A stretch of 64,000 bases of DNA, taken from the NCBI RefSeq assembly GCF_016860545.1, contig NZ_BNEB01000003.1, forward strand, positions 248,001-312,000. Direction: 5' to 3'. Each line of letters starts with the position of its first letter. The first letter of the stretch is position 1. Shown here one piece after another: positions 16,886-26,014 of the stretch. The notes beneath the pieces were generated by a model. The model saw only the letters and a program-made list of their open reading frames with translations, was not told where the DNA came from and ran no database searches. Made by a program: the position numbers and the translations under genes. The stretch is from Streptomyces asoensis (lineage in GTDB: Bacteria; Actinomycetota; Actinomycetes; Streptomycetales; Streptomycetaceae).

Positions 16886-17689
16886 ATGCTGGCGACACGC
16901 ATACGCCGATGGAAGTCGGTGGCCCTGGCCACCACTGCCGTCCTGGTAGGCCTCTCCGCGCCCGCCCTCACCGCGACCCCCGCCGCGGCGACCACGACGG
17001 CGTACGACTCGACGTACTACAAGAACGCGGTCGGCAAGACGGGCACGAGCCTGAAGTCCGCGCTGCACACGATCATCAGCAGCCAGACGAAGATCTCGTA
17101 CTCCGCGGTCTGGGACGCCCTGAAGGCCACCGACCAGGACCCGAACAACAGCAGCAACGTGATCCTGCTGTACAGCGGTGTCTCGCGAGCCAAGTCCCTC
17201 AACGGCGGTGACGTCGGCGACTGGAACCGCGAGCACGTGTGGGCCAAGTCCCACGGCGACTTCGGCGAGGTGACCGGTCCGGGCACCGACCTGCACCACC
17301 TGCGTCCCGCGGACGTCCAGGTCAACAGCATCCGCGGCAACCTGGACTTCGACAACGGCGGCAGCGCGGTCACCAACGGCGGCGGCAGCACCGTCGACTC
17401 CGACTCCTTCGCGCCGCGCGCGGCGGACCGGGGCGACGTGGCCCGCATGATCCTCTACATGGCCGTGCGCTACGAGGGCGACGACGGCTTCGCCAACCTG
17501 GAGCCCAACGAGAAGGTGGGCAACGGCAGCAACCCGTACATCGGCAAGCTGTCCGTCCTCAAGGCGTGGAACGAGGCGGACCCGCCGAGCGCCTTCGAGG
17601 AGAAGCGCAACCAGGTCATCTACGACACGTACCAGCACAACCGCAACCCGTTCATCGACCACCCGGAGTGGGTCGAGGCGATCTGGTAG
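16886..17689 (+). CDS. Secreted endonuclease I (EndA/NucM family)
   Basis: 267-aa secreted nuclease of the endonuclease I family, which cuts DNA and RNA non-specifically outside the cell. A signal peptide (MLATRIRRWKSVALATTAVL...A-A-A-T) covers about 1-34. The His-Me finger core is N-R-E-H-V-W-A-K-S-H-G-D-F followed by T-D-L-H-H-L-R-P-A-D and N-S-I-R-G-N, as in NucM/EndA. Length is normal. ATG 16886 is chosen for the compact signal peptide, though no good SD precedes it; an ATG at 16817 would add an unlikely leader. Such enzymes supply phosphate and nucleotides and act during mycelial lysis. Confidence 0.9.
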   Translation: MLATRIRRWKSVALATTAVLVGLSAPALTATPAAATTTAYDSTYYKNAVGKTGTSLKSALHTIISSQTKISYSAVWDALKATDQDPNNSSNVILLYSGVSRAKSLNGGDVGDWNREHVWAKSHGDFGEVTGPGTDLHHLRPADVQVNSIRGNLDFDNGGSAVTNGGGSTVDSDSFAPRAADRGDVARMILYMAVRYEGDDGFANLEPNEKVGNGSNPYIGKLSVLKAWNEADPPSAFEEKRNQVIYDTYQHNRNPFIDHPEWVEAIW

Positions 17690-17706
17690 CGGCGGCGTCC
17701 GCCCGG

Positions 17707-18378
17707 CTACCCCTCGCCCGCGCCGCGCGGAGCGCCGTACCAGCGCCAGCTCGTGCGGCGCGGCAGCCCGGGGAGCTCTCCCCGGCCGGTGGCCCACAGC
17801 AAGGTGGGCCACCGGCCGGTGTCCGCCGGGGCGTCCGGGAAGAGCCGGGCCAGCGCCCGGTCGCACAGCCCGGCGTCCGGCTCCCAGCGCAGGCCGAGCC
17901 CCTCGGCGACGTCGTGCAGGTGCACCAGCGTCTCGACGACCCCCATGGCGGCGAAGCCCTCGGGGTCCGAGGCGCCGAAGACGTGATGGGACCTCACGTC
18001 GGCGGACGTCGTGCGCACCATGGCGGTCAGCAGCGCCCCGCAGGCCTCCAGCACCCGGACCAGGCCGGCCGCCCCGGCCGCGGGATCCGCGAAGATCACG
18101 TTCGCCGGCGCCCCTGGCCGCTGCGCGCGCCATACGAAGGGCACCTCGGTGCCGGACGGCGCGCCGGCGTCGGGCGAGCCGAGCTGAGCGGCATAGGCGA
18201 ACAGGTCGTCGGCGAGGTGCTCGACGGTCTCCCGGCAGCTCCACTCCAGCGAACCGGCCCTGGCGTCCCAGTCGGCCGGCCCGGCCGCGCGCAGCGCGTC
18301 CGCCGCCAGCAGGACCGCGTCCCGTACGTCGTCGGCGGTGACGGGGCCGGGGCCGGGAGAACCGTGCGCTGCGGACAT
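17707..18378 (-). CDS. DinB-like / mycothiol maleylpyruvate isomerase N-domain protein
   Basis: 223-aa cytoplasmic protein with the four-helix DinB/MDMPI-N fold. Indicators are W-S-C-R-E-T-V-E-H-L-A-D-D-L at about 47-60, with the first metal-ligand His, and E-T-L-V-H-L-H-D-V-A-E-G-L at about 152-164, with the second and third His. In actinobacteria many such proteins are thiol-dependent S-transferases that probably use mycothiol, but the substrate here is unknown. It lies 12 bp before the stop of the TPP enzyme gene on the same strand side, and may be the last gene of that operon. Confidence 0.75.
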   Translation of the reverse strand: MSAAHGSPGPGPVTADDVRDAVLLAADALRAAGPADWDARAGSLEWSCRETVEHLADDLFAYAAQLGSPDAGAPSGTEVPFVWRAQRPGAPANVIFADPAAGAAGLVRVLEACGALLTAMVRTTSADVRSHHVFGASDPEGFAAMGVVETLVHLHDVAEGLGLRWEPDAGLCDRALARLFPDAPADTGRWPTLLWATGRGELPGLPRRTSWRWYGAPRGAGEG

Positions 18379-18390
18379 GCGCGGACCGTA

Positions 18391-20100
18391 TCAGCGACCT
18401 GCTTCGGGCCGCTCCCCGTCGAGGTGCGTCGGTGCGAACATCCGCAGCACCGCCGGGAGGACGACCACCGAAGGGCCGGGCGTGGCCAGGGCCTTCGCCA
18501 GGTCCGCCTCCAGGGTCCCCGCCGACGTCAGCACCCCCGGCACCCCGAAGGACTCCGCCAGGGCGACGTAGTCCGGGCGGGTCAGCTCGGTGGCCGTGGG
18601 CTCGCCGAAGGCGTCGGTCATGTACTCGCGCAGGATGCCGTAGCCGCCGTCGTCGACGATCAGCCAGGTGACGTCGAGGCCGTACTGCCGCGCCGTCGCC
18701 AGTTCGGCGATCGAGTACAGCGCCCCGCCGTCGCCGGAGACCGCCAGCACCGGGCGGGTCGGGTCGGCCGCCGCCGCGCCCAGCGCCGCCGGGAAGCCGT
18801 AGCCCAGGCCGCCCGCTCCCTGGGCGGAGTGCATCGAGTTGGGGGTCCTGGGATCGAAGGCCGACCAGGCCCAGTAGGCCAGGACGGTCATGTCCCAGAA
18901 GGACGGCGAGTCGTCGGGCAGGGCGCGCCGGATCGACGCCAGCAACTCCTGTTCCAGGGTCAGTTCCTGGGACGCGATGCGGCGCGAGACCCGCGCGAGC
19001 AGTTCGCGCACCCGCTCGGGCGCCGTGTCGTCCTGCCGCTCCCGCACCGTCTCCAGGAGGGCCTGGAGCGCCAGCCGGGCGTCCGCGTGGATGCCCAGGG
19101 CCGGGTGGTTGGACTCCAGCTTGCCGAGGTCGGCCTCGATCTGGACGACCCGCCCCCGGGGCCGGAACGTGTGGTAGTTGGACGACAGTTCGCCCAGGCC
19201 GGACCCGACCACCAGCAGCACGTCGGCGTCCTCGAGGAAGTCCGTCGTGTGGCGGTCCTCCAGCCAGGACTGCATCGACAGCGGATGCGTCCAGGGGAAC
19301 GCCCCCTTGCCGCCGGGCGTGGTGACCACCGGGGCCCGGAGCAGCTCGGCGAGCTGCCGCAGCTTGCCCGACGCGTCCGAGCGTACGACCCCGCCGCCCG
19401 CGATGATCGCCGGACGGGCCGCCCCGGACAGGAGATGGGCCGCCACGGCGGTCAGTTCGGGGCGGGGCGCCAGCTCCTCGGGGAAGGCGTCGCCGCCGGT
19501 CACCACGGGGATCGACGTGGGGGCCAGCAGGACGTCCTGCGGGATCTCCACCCACACCGGGCCGTGCGGCACGCTCAGCGCCGACTTCCAGGCCGCCTCG
19601 ATCGCGGACGGGATCTGGGACTGGGTGCGGACGGTGTGGACCGACTTCACCACGCCCCGGAACGAGGCCGCCTGGTCGGGGAGTTCGTGCAGATAGCCGT
19701 GGCGGCCGCCGCCGAGGCCGGCCGTCGGGACCTGGCTGCCGATCGCGAGGACGGGGGCCGAGGCGGCCGCGGCCTCCTGGAGCGCCGCGAGCGAGGTCAG
19801 CGCCCCCGGGCCCGTCGACAGCAGCAGCGGCGCCGCCTCGCCGGTGATCCTGCCGTACGCGTCCGCCGCGAAGCCCGCGTTGTTCTCCACCCGCAGGCCG
19901 ACGTACCGCAGCGAGGAGCGGCGCAGCGCGTCGAACATGCCCAGCGCGTGCTGGCCGGGCAGGCCGAAGACGGTGGTCGCGCCGAGTGCGGCGAGGGTCT
20001 CCACGACCAGGTCTCCGCCGATGCGGCCCGCGGGCGGGTTCAGCGCGGCGGAGATCTGCGCCGGGGTGGGGCGGAGCACCAGGTCGTGGTCGTGGGTCAC
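18391..20100 (-). CDS. Thiamine pyrophosphate-dependent decarboxylase (acetolactate synthase-like)
   Basis: 569-aa ThDP enzyme with the three-domain layout of the acetolactate synthase/benzoylformate decarboxylase family: PYR domain with catalytic Glu in [15 protein letters not shown] (about 71-85), central domain (about 200-330) and PP domain with the cofactor motif G-D-G-G...V-D-D-G-G-Y-G (about 460-490). The usual H-E-x-x-A before the Glu is V-E-N-N-A, so it is unlikely to be a housekeeping acetolactate synthase. GTG at 20100 overlaps the stop of the ureohydrolase (GTGA). That pairing suggests a 2-ketoarginine (AruI-type) decarboxylase; this is inference. Confidence 0.82.
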   Translation of the reverse strand: MTHDHDLVLRPTPAQISAALNPPAGRIGGDLVVETLAALGATTVFGLPGQHALGMFDALRRSSLRYVGLRVENNAGFAADAYGRITGEAAPLLLSTGPGALTSLAALQEAAAASAPVLAIGSQVPTAGLGGGRHGYLHELPDQAASFRGVVKSVHTVRTQSQIPSAIEAAWKSALSVPHGPVWVEIPQDVLLAPTSIPVVTGGDAFPEELAPRPELTAVAAHLLSGAARPAIIAGGGVVRSDASGKLRQLAELLRAPVVTTPGGKGAFPWTHPLSMQSWLEDRHTTDFLEDADVLLVVGSGLGELSSNYHTFRPRGRVVQIEADLGKLESNHPALGIHADARLALQALLETVRERQDDTAPERVRELLARVSRRIASQELTLEQELLASIRRALPDDSPSFWDMTVLAYWAWSAFDPRTPNSMHSAQGAGGLGYGFPAALGAAAADPTRPVLAVSGDGGALYSIAELATARQYGLDVTWLIVDDGGYGILREYMTDAFGEPTATELTRPDYVALAESFGVPGVLTSAGTLEADLAKALATPGPSVVVLPAVLRMFAPTHLDGERPEAGR

Positions 20101-21065
20101 TTGGCGCGAGCCTCGGCAATCTGTCGGGACATGATCGTGGTCAGTTCGTACGCCGTGTGGGACGCGGCCACCGACGTGATCTCCGCGTGATCGTACGCGG
20201 GGGCCACCTCGACGACGTCCGCCGAGACCAGATTGCAGGAGGCCAGGCCGCGCAGGATCTCCAGGAGCTCGCGGGAGGTCATGCCGCCCGCCTCCGGGGT
20301 GCCCGTGCCGGGGGCGTGCGCCGGGTCCAGGCAGTCGATGTCGATGGAGATGTAGAGCGGACGGTCGCCGATGCGCTGGCGCAGCTGGTCGGCGACCTCG
20401 TCGGCGCCGCGCCGGTACACGTCCGCCGAGGTGACGATGCCGAAGCCCATCTTCTCGTCGTCGGTGAGGTCCTGCTTGCCGTACAGCGGGCCCCGGGTGC
20501 CGACGTGGGAGAGGGCCTCGGTGTCGAGGATGCCCTCCTCCACCGCGCGGCGGAACGGCGTGCCGTGCGTGTATTCCGCGCCGAAGTAGGTGTCCCAGGT
20601 GTCGAGGTGCGCGTCGAAGTGGAGCAGGGCCACGGGGCCGTGCTTGCGCGCGACGGAACGCAGCAGCGGCAGCGCGATGGTGTGGTCGCCGCCGAGGGTC
20701 ATCAGCCGGGCGCCGGTGCCCAGCAGCTCGTCGGCCGCCGCCTCGATGGTCTCCACGGCCTCGTGGATGTCGAACGGGTTCACCGCGATGTCACCGCCGT
20801 CCGCGACCTGCGCGAGGGCGAACGGGGAGGCGTCCTGCGCCGGGTTGTACGGCCGCAGCAGCCGGGACGCCTCGCGGATCGCGTTGCCGCCGAAGCGGGC
20901 GCCCGGCCGGTACGAGACGCCCGAGTCGAACGGCACGCCCACCACGGCGACGTCGGTGCGGCCGACCTCGTCCAGGCGGGGCAGCCGGGCGAAGGTCGCG
21001 GGACCGGCGTACCGCGGGATGCGGGAGGAGTCGACGGGACCGCGGGGCGTCTCGTTGCCGTTCAT
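20097..21065 (-). CDS. Agmatinase-family ureohydrolase (agmatinase or guanidinobutyrase)
   Basis: 322-aa binuclear Mn ureohydrolase that removes urea from a guanidino compound. All metal-ligand motifs are present: G-G-D-H-T (about 123-127), D-A-H-L-D-T-W-D (about 147-154) and [19 protein letters not shown] (about 231-249). Length fits both agmatinase SpeB and guanidinobutyrase GbuA; the family cannot separate them by motif alone. It sits between a sodium:solute symporter (56 bp upstream) and a TPP-dependent decarboxylase (4-bp overlap downstream). No arginine decarboxylase is nearby, which favours guanidinobutyrase over agmatinase. Confidence 0.88.
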   Translation of the reverse strand: MNGNETPRGPVDSSRIPRYAGPATFARLPRLDEVGRTDVAVVGVPFDSGVSYRPGARFGGNAIREASRLLRPYNPAQDASPFALAQVADGGDIAVNPFDIHEAVETIEAAADELLGTGARLMTLGGDHTIALPLLRSVARKHGPVALLHFDAHLDTWDTYFGAEYTHGTPFRRAVEEGILDTEALSHVGTRGPLYGKQDLTDDEKMGFGIVTSADVYRRGADEVADQLRQRIGDRPLYISIDIDCLDPAHAPGTGTPEAGGMTSRELLEILRGLASCNLVSADVVEVAPAYDHAEITSVAASHTAYELTTIMSRQIAEARAK

Positions 21066-21121
21066 GCTTAACTGCTCTCTTTCCTACGCTTCGTCGCGTA
21101 TGTACTGCTTCTTGTACGACT

Positions 21122-22594
21122 TTACCGGGCGGCGGGAACGGGCGGGGCCGCGGCCGCCCCGGGGGCCCGCCCGGCCAGCCGCTCGCGCCAGGCGGCCAGC
21201 ACGGCGGGGTCGGTGGCGGGGGTCGCCAGGGAGACGACGACGTAGGCGGCCAGGGAGGCGAGAAGACCGTAGTAGACCGGCTCATTGGCGAGGATGCCGT
21301 AACCGGCCATCAGGCCGACGACCGCGAGACCGCCGGCCACGACCGAGGCCAGGGCGCCCTGGACCGTGCCGCGCCTCCAGAGCAGCCCGCCGAGGATGGG
21401 GACGAGCAACCCGCCGACGAGCAGGTTGTAGGCGACGGTCAGCGCCTCGACGACGTTGTTCAGCGCGATCGCGGTGACGATCACCGCGACGCCCATGACG
21501 AGGATGAACAGGCGGTTGCCGCGCACCTCGTCCCGTTCCGCGCCTTCGGGGCGCACGAGGCCGCGCAGCCGGGACCAGATGTCGTTGTTGGCGACGGTGG
21601 CGCAGGCGATCAGGGCGCCCGACGAGGTGGACATCACCGCGGCGAGCGCGGCGGCCAGCACCAGCCCCCGTACGCCGACCGGGAGTTCGTCCTTCACGAT
21701 CGTCGCGAAGGCGGTGTCGGCCGAGGCGAGGTCGGGGTAGAGCACCTTGGCGGCGGTGCCGATGACGGCGCCGGCGAGGGCGTACACCAGGCAGTAGGTG
21801 CCCGCCACCGTGCCGCCCCACTTCGCCGTGCGGTCGCCGCGGGCGGTGAACACGCGCTGCCAGATGTCCTGGCCGATGAGCATGCCGAAGGTGTAGATCA
21901 GCACGTAGGTGAAGATCGTCTCGCCGCCGATGCCCAGCGGGTCGAAGTACGCGGTGGGCAGCTTCGCCCGCATCTCGCCGAATCCGCCCGCCTTGACGAC
22001 GGCGATCGGGAGCAGCAGCAGGAGCACGCCGATCGTCTTCACCACGAACTGCACCATGTCGGTGAGGGTGATCGACCACATGCCGCCGAGCGTCGAGTAC
22101 GCGACGACGATCGAGCCCCCGAGGACGATCGCGAGGGTCCGGTCCATGTCGAACAGGACGTCGAAGATGGTGGCGTAGGCGATGGTCGACGTCACGGCGA
22201 GCATCAGGGTGTACGCCCACATCACCACGCCCGAGATCACCCCGGCCCGGCCGCCGTAGCGCAGGTCCAGCATCTCGGAGACGGTGTAGACCCGCAGGCG
22301 GGCGATGCGGGCGGAGAAGAAGACGGAGAGCGCCAGCAGGCCGAGGCCGATGGTGAACACCATCCACGCGCCGGACAGCCCGTACCGGTACCCGAGGCCG
22401 ACGCCGCCGATGGTGGACGCGCCGCCGAGGACGATCGCCGCCATGGTGCCGGAGTACATGACGGGCCCGAGCCGGCGGCCCGCTACGAGGAACTCGCTCT
22501 TGGAGCGGGCGCGGCGCATGCCCCACCAGCCCATGGCCAGCATGCCGGCCAGATAGACGGCGATCACGGTGTAGTCGACGGCCACGGGGCCCAC
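21122..22594 (-). CDS. Sodium:solute symporter (SSS family)
   Basis: 490-aa transporter with about thirteen hydrophobic segments and the SSS fold (starts VDYTVIAVYLAGMLAMGWWG; G-G-A-S-T-I-G-G-V-G-L-G-Y-R-Y-G; R-V-F-T-A-R-G-D-R). It is the first gene of the operon with the ureohydrolase and the TPP enzyme and is divergent from a PucR regulator, so it probably imports the substrate of that pathway (an amino acid, guanidino acid or ureide). The stop is TAA, rare in this window. Confidence 0.87.
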   Translation of the reverse strand: MGPVAVDYTVIAVYLAGMLAMGWWGMRRARSKSEFLVAGRRLGPVMYSGTMAAIVLGGASTIGGVGLGYRYGLSGAWMVFTIGLGLLALSVFFSARIARLRVYTVSEMLDLRYGGRAGVISGVVMWAYTLMLAVTSTIAYATIFDVLFDMDRTLAIVLGGSIVVAYSTLGGMWSITLTDMVQFVVKTIGVLLLLLPIAVVKAGGFGEMRAKLPTAYFDPLGIGGETIFTYVLIYTFGMLIGQDIWQRVFTARGDRTAKWGGTVAGTYCLVYALAGAVIGTAAKVLYPDLASADTAFATIVKDELPVGVRGLVLAAALAAVMSTSSGALIACATVANNDIWSRLRGLVRPEGAERDEVRGNRLFILVMGVAVIVTAIALNNVVEALTVAYNLLVGGLLVPILGGLLWRRGTVQGALASVVAGGLAVVGLMAGYGILANEPVYYGLLASLAAYVVVSLATPATDPAVLAAWRERLAGRAPGAAAAPPVPAAR

Positions 22595-22700
22595 CCTTCC
22601 TTCGGTCCGAGGTGGTTCGGGGTTGACCCTAGGTGGCCGAAAAGTGCCCTGGAAGTGTACGTTTCATCCACTGGCCCGGCGCTTGATGGAGGGAACGTCC

Positions 22701-24197
22701 ATGGTGTCGGAACCCGCCGTACCGCCCACCCCACCGGTCCCCCTCGCCGCCCTGCTGGCCCGCGAGGACCTGGCCCTGCGGCAGATCGCGGGGCCCGCCG
22801 GACCCGGTGTCGTGCTGCACGGCGCCCACACCTCGGAGATGGCCGACCCGTACCCGTATCTGCTGGGCGGCGAGCTGCTGCTGACGGCGGGCGTGCACAT
22901 CCCGGACGCCGGCGCGCACCCGGACGCCGCCGGGCGGGCGGGGCCGGGACCCGCCGAGCACCTGGAGGCCTACGTCTCGCGGATCGTGGCCGCGGGCGGC
23001 GCGGCGCTCGGCTTCGGGCTGGCGCCGGTGCACGACACCGTGCCCGGGGCGCTGGTCGCCGCCTGCGAGGCGCACGGGCTGCCGCTGCTGGAAGTGCCGC
23101 CCCGGACGACGTTCTCGGCCGTCGCCCGCGCGGTCTGGAAGCTGCTGGAGCGGGCCCGCACCGCCGAACTGCGCCGGGTGACCGAGGCCCAGCAGAGTCT
23201 CGCCACCGCCGCGTCCCGCCCCGACCCGGTCCCCTCGGTCCTGCGGCAGCTGGCCCGGCGGGTCGCGGGGCGCGCGGTGCTGTACGGACCGGAGGGGACG
23301 GAGCTCGCGGGCGAGGGAGCGGCGTCCGCCGCGGACGCCCCCCTCGCGGACCTGGCCCGTCTCCTGCTCACCCGTGCCTCGGCCACCGCCGGCGACACCG
23401 CGCCCGACGGGACGCACCTCGCCGCCTACGCGCTCGGGGCGGGCCGCGGGTTCGTGCTGGGGGTGGCGGCGCCCCGGCGCGACCCCGGCGACCACACCAT
23501 CGCCTCCGTCGCCGCGGTCCTGCTCTCCCTGCTCACCGGGGAGCACCAGAGCGGCCCCGGGGCGGCCCGTTCGTCGGCCCTGGTACGGCTGCTGCTGGGA
23601 GCCCCGCCCGCCGAGGTGGCCCCGCTCCTCGGGGGCGGGCGCCGGCTCGTCGTGCACGCCCGCCCGGACGCCCAGCCCCTCACCCCGCTGGCGGCCTCCG
23701 CGCTCGGCGCGGCGCTCGGGTCACCGCTGGTCGACCTCGGCCAGGACGTCGTCCGGGTCCTCGTGCCGGCCGGCCGCGCGCCGCGGCCGCAACCGGGCTG
23801 GACCCTGGGCGTGAGCGCGGAGACGGCCCCCGCGGACTGGCCGGCCGCCGACGCGCAGGCGGCCCGCGCGCTGGCCCGGGCCCGCGCCACCCGCACGGCG
23901 CTCGTCCGGCACGCCGCCGGGTCGGGGCTCCTCGGCCTGCTGCCCGAGGGGGAGGCCCGGGCGCACGCCCGGGCGGTCCTCGCGCCGGTCGAGGCGAGCC
24001 CCGCCGGGGCGGCGCTCCTCGAGACCCTGCGCACCTGGCTCTCGCTGCACGGCAGTTGGGACCGCACGGCGGTGGCCCTGTCGGTGCACCGCAACACCGT
24101 GCGGCAGCGCATCGCCCGCTGCGCGGCCCTGCTGGGGACCGACCTGGACGATCCGGACGTGCGGATGGAGCTGTGGTTCTGCCTCGGACGACGGTGA
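22701..24197 (+). CDS. PucR family transcriptional regulator
   Basis: 498-aa regulator of the PucR/CdaR type. The N-terminal PucR domain (LAALLAREDLALRQIAGPAG... about 15-150) senses a ligand. The C-terminal HTH_30 helix-turn-helix is L-L-E-T-L-R-T-W-L-S-L-H-G-S-W-D-R-T-A...H-R-N-T-V-R-Q-R-I (about 436-475). The ATG at 22701 has GGAGGG 8 bp upstream and is preferred over the in-frame ATG at 22686. Divergent from the symporter-ureohydrolase-decarboxylase operon, it is the obvious local regulator; family members respond to nitrogen-rich metabolites such as ureides and purines. Confidence 0.87.
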   Translation: MVSEPAVPPTPPVPLAALLAREDLALRQIAGPAGPGVVLHGAHTSEMADPYPYLLGGELLLTAGVHIPDAGAHPDAAGRAGPGPAEHLEAYVSRIVAAGGAALGFGLAPVHDTVPGALVAACEAHGLPLLEVPPRTTFSAVARAVWKLLERARTAELRRVTEAQQSLATAASRPDPVPSVLRQLARRVAGRAVLYGPEGTELAGEGAASAADAPLADLARLLLTRASATAGDTAPDGTHLAAYALGAGRGFVLGVAAPRRDPGDHTIASVAAVLLSLLTGEHQSGPGAARSSALVRLLLGAPPAEVAPLLGGGRRLVVHARPDAQPLTPLAASALGAALGSPLVDLGQDVVRVLVPAGRAPRPQPGWTLGVSAETAPADWPAADAQAARALARARATRTALVRHAAGSGLLGLLPEGEARAHARAVLAPVEASPAGAALLETLRTWLSLHGSWDRTAVALSVHRNTVRQRIARCAALLGTDLDDPDVRMELWFCLGRR

Positions 24198-24263
24198 GTG
24201 ACGCGTGTCCCAGCGTCCGGAACTGCACGGACGCGCACAGCCGGCTGCCCCACAATGGAGACC

Positions 24264-25055
24264 ATGCCGATACCCGGGACGCCCAGCCGCGCCGAACTCG
24301 TCGACCACCTCGTCAGAACCCGTATCGCCGGGGACGTCGCCACGCCCCGCGAGAACAACCTCTCGCACTACCGCCAGCTCGCGAACGGTGTCCGCAACTT
24401 CTGGCTCGGCCTGGAACTCGGTGACCGCTGGAGCGACGAGCAGGACGTGCTCGCGGTGATGGCGGAGCGGGTGGGCGTGAACGACGATCCCGAGTACCGC
24501 TACGGCCAGGACACCATCGACCCCGAGCTGACGGCCGACGGCCTGGACCGGCTCGCGGCGCGGCTGCGCAAGGCGGCCGAGGGGCAGCAGCGGGTGCTGT
24601 TCGCCACCGGTCACCCCGGCGGGCTCCTCGACGTGCACCGCGCCACGGCCGCCGCGCTGCGCACCGCGGGCTGCGAGATCGTCGTCATCCCCGAGGGGCT
24701 CCAGACGGACGAGGGGTACGTGTGGCAGCTGGCCGACGTGGCGGTCCTCGAGCACGGCGCCACCCTGTGGCACACCCACTCGGGCGAGCCGATGAAGGCC
24801 GTCCTCACCGCGCTGGAGCGGGAGGGCCGCCCGCTGCCCGATCTGGTCGTCGCCGACCACGGCTGGGCGGGTTACGCCGGGCAGCACGGCGTGGACTCCG
24901 TCGGCTACGCCGACTGCAACGACCCGGCGCTCTTCCTCGCCGAGTCGGAGGGCACCGTCCAGGTGGCGGTCCCCCTCGACGACCACGTCGTCAGCCCGCG
25001 GCACTACGACCCGATGACGGCGTACCTGCTGGCCGCGGCGGGACTGACCGCGTAG
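24264..25055 (+). CDS. Predicted phosphatase, Streptomyces conserved family (PF15698-like)
   Basis: 263-aa cytoplasmic protein resembling a family annotated as 'phosphatase' in actinomycetes. Visible features are NLSHYRQLANGVRNFWLGLE (about 34-53), F-A-T-G-H-P-G-G-L-L-D-V-H (about 114-126), V-V-A-D-H-G-W-A-G-Y-A and D-D-H-V-V-S-P-R-H-Y-D-P-M near the C-terminus; these His/Asp-rich blocks could bind metal or phosphate. The reaction is not established to my knowledge. ATG 24264 is chosen over 24255 because GGAG lies 6 bp before it. It follows the PucR gene by 66 bp and ends at a bidirectional hairpin. Confidence 0.65.
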   Translation: MPIPGTPSRAELVDHLVRTRIAGDVATPRENNLSHYRQLANGVRNFWLGLELGDRWSDEQDVLAVMAERVGVNDDPEYRYGQDTIDPELTADGLDRLAARLRKAAEGQQRVLFATGHPGGLLDVHRATAAALRTAGCEIVVIPEGLQTDEGYVWQLADVAVLEHGATLWHTHSGEPMKAVLTALEREGRPLPDLVVADHGWAGYAGQHGVDSVGYADCNDPALFLAESEGTVQVAVPLDDHVVSPRHYDPMTAYLLAAAGLTA

Positions 25056-25075
25056 CCGGAGCGTTCCGCCCGAAG

Positions 25076-25099
25076 GGCGCCGCACGCGCGTGCGGCGCC
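25076..25099. terminator. Bidirectional terminator, phosphatase / thioesterase
   Basis: Perfect 24-bp palindrome (12-bp arms GGCGCCGCACGC, no fixed loop) between two convergent genes. Confidence 0.8.
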
Positions 25100-25105
25100 G
25101 CGGAC

Positions 25106-25978
25106 TCACCCGCCCCGGGGAGCGCGGACCACGCCCTCCTGCACCACCGAGACGGCGAGCCGCCCGTCCTGGGTGTAGATGCGGGCCTGTCCGAGGCCCC
25201 GGCCGCCGTGCGCGGACGGCGACTCCTGGTCGTACAGGAGCCACTCGTCGGCGCGGAACGGCCGGTGGAACCACATCGCGTGGTCCAGGGACGCCCCCAC
25301 CACGTCACCGACCGCCCAGCCCCCGCGCCCGTGCGCGAGCAGGACCGAGTCGAGCAGGGTCATGTCGGAGACGTAGGTGGCGAGGACGACGTGCAGGAGC
25401 GGGTCGTCGGCGACCTTGCCGTTGGCGCGGAACCACACCTGGGAGTGCGGTTCGCGCGGTGCGCCGTACCGGCCGTAGGGCGGTTCGTCGACGTAGCGCA
25501 GGTCGACCGCCTCACGGGCCTCCAGGAACCTCTCGACGACGCCGGGGTCCAGGTGGGCGTAGCCGCGCAGCCGCTGTTCGGAGGTGGGCAGGGTGGCCGG
25601 GTCCGGGGCGGGCGGCATGGGGGCCTGGTGCTCGAACCCCTCCTCGTACCGCTGGAAGGAGGCGGACAGCGCGAAGATCGGCTGCCCGTGCTGGACGGCG
25701 AGGACGCGGCGCGCGGTGAAGGACCGGCCGTCGTTCATCCGCTCGACCGTGTAGACGATGGGCGCGCCCGGGTCGCCCGTACGCAGGAAGTAGGCGTGCA
25801 GGGAGTGGGCGAGGCGGTCCTCGGGGACCGTGCGTCCCGCGGCGACCAGCGCCTGCGCCGCGACCTGCCCGCCGAAGACCCGCGGGACGACGGCGGAGCG
25901 GGACCGGCCGCGGAAGATGTTCTCCTCGATCTGCTCGAGGTCGAGCAGATCGAGGAGATCCTGTAGTGCCTGGCTCAT
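25106..25978 (-). CDS. tesB: Acyl-CoA thioesterase II
   Basis: 290-aa double hot-dog acyl-CoA thioesterase of the TesB type, hydrolysing medium and long acyl-CoAs to free acid and CoA. The N-terminal hot-dog has the hallmark R-V-F-G-G-Q-V-A-A-Q-A-L-V-A-A (about 33-47) and L-H-A-Y-F-L-R-T-G-D (about 60-69). The C-terminal hot-dog has D-H-A-M-W-F-H-R-P-F-R-A-D-E-W-L-L-Y (about 236-253) with the catalytic Asp. It lies 36 bp downstream of an acyl-CoA dehydrogenase gene on the same strand, a likely two-gene operon. Confidence 0.9.
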   Translation of the reverse strand: MSQALQDLLDLLDLEQIEENIFRGRSRSAVVPRVFGGQVAAQALVAAGRTVPEDRLAHSLHAYFLRTGDPGAPIVYTVERMNDGRSFTARRVLAVQHGQPIFALSASFQRYEEGFEHQAPMPPAPDPATLPTSEQRLRGYAHLDPGVVERFLEAREAVDLRYVDEPPYGRYGAPREPHSQVWFRANGKVADDPLLHVVLATYVSDMTLLDSVLLAHGRGGWAVGDVVGASLDHAMWFHRPFRADEWLLYDQESPSAHGGRGLGQARIYTQDGRLAVSVVQEGVVRAPRGG

Positions 25979-26014
25979 GGCTTCTGGTTGCAGCGGCCCG
26001 TGACGGCGGGCTGC

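Noticed and set aside
18391..20100. Annotation as housekeeping acetolactate synthase (ilvB)
   Set aside because: The H-E motif preceding the catalytic Glu is altered, no small subunit gene is adjacent, and the operon partner is a ureohydrolase.
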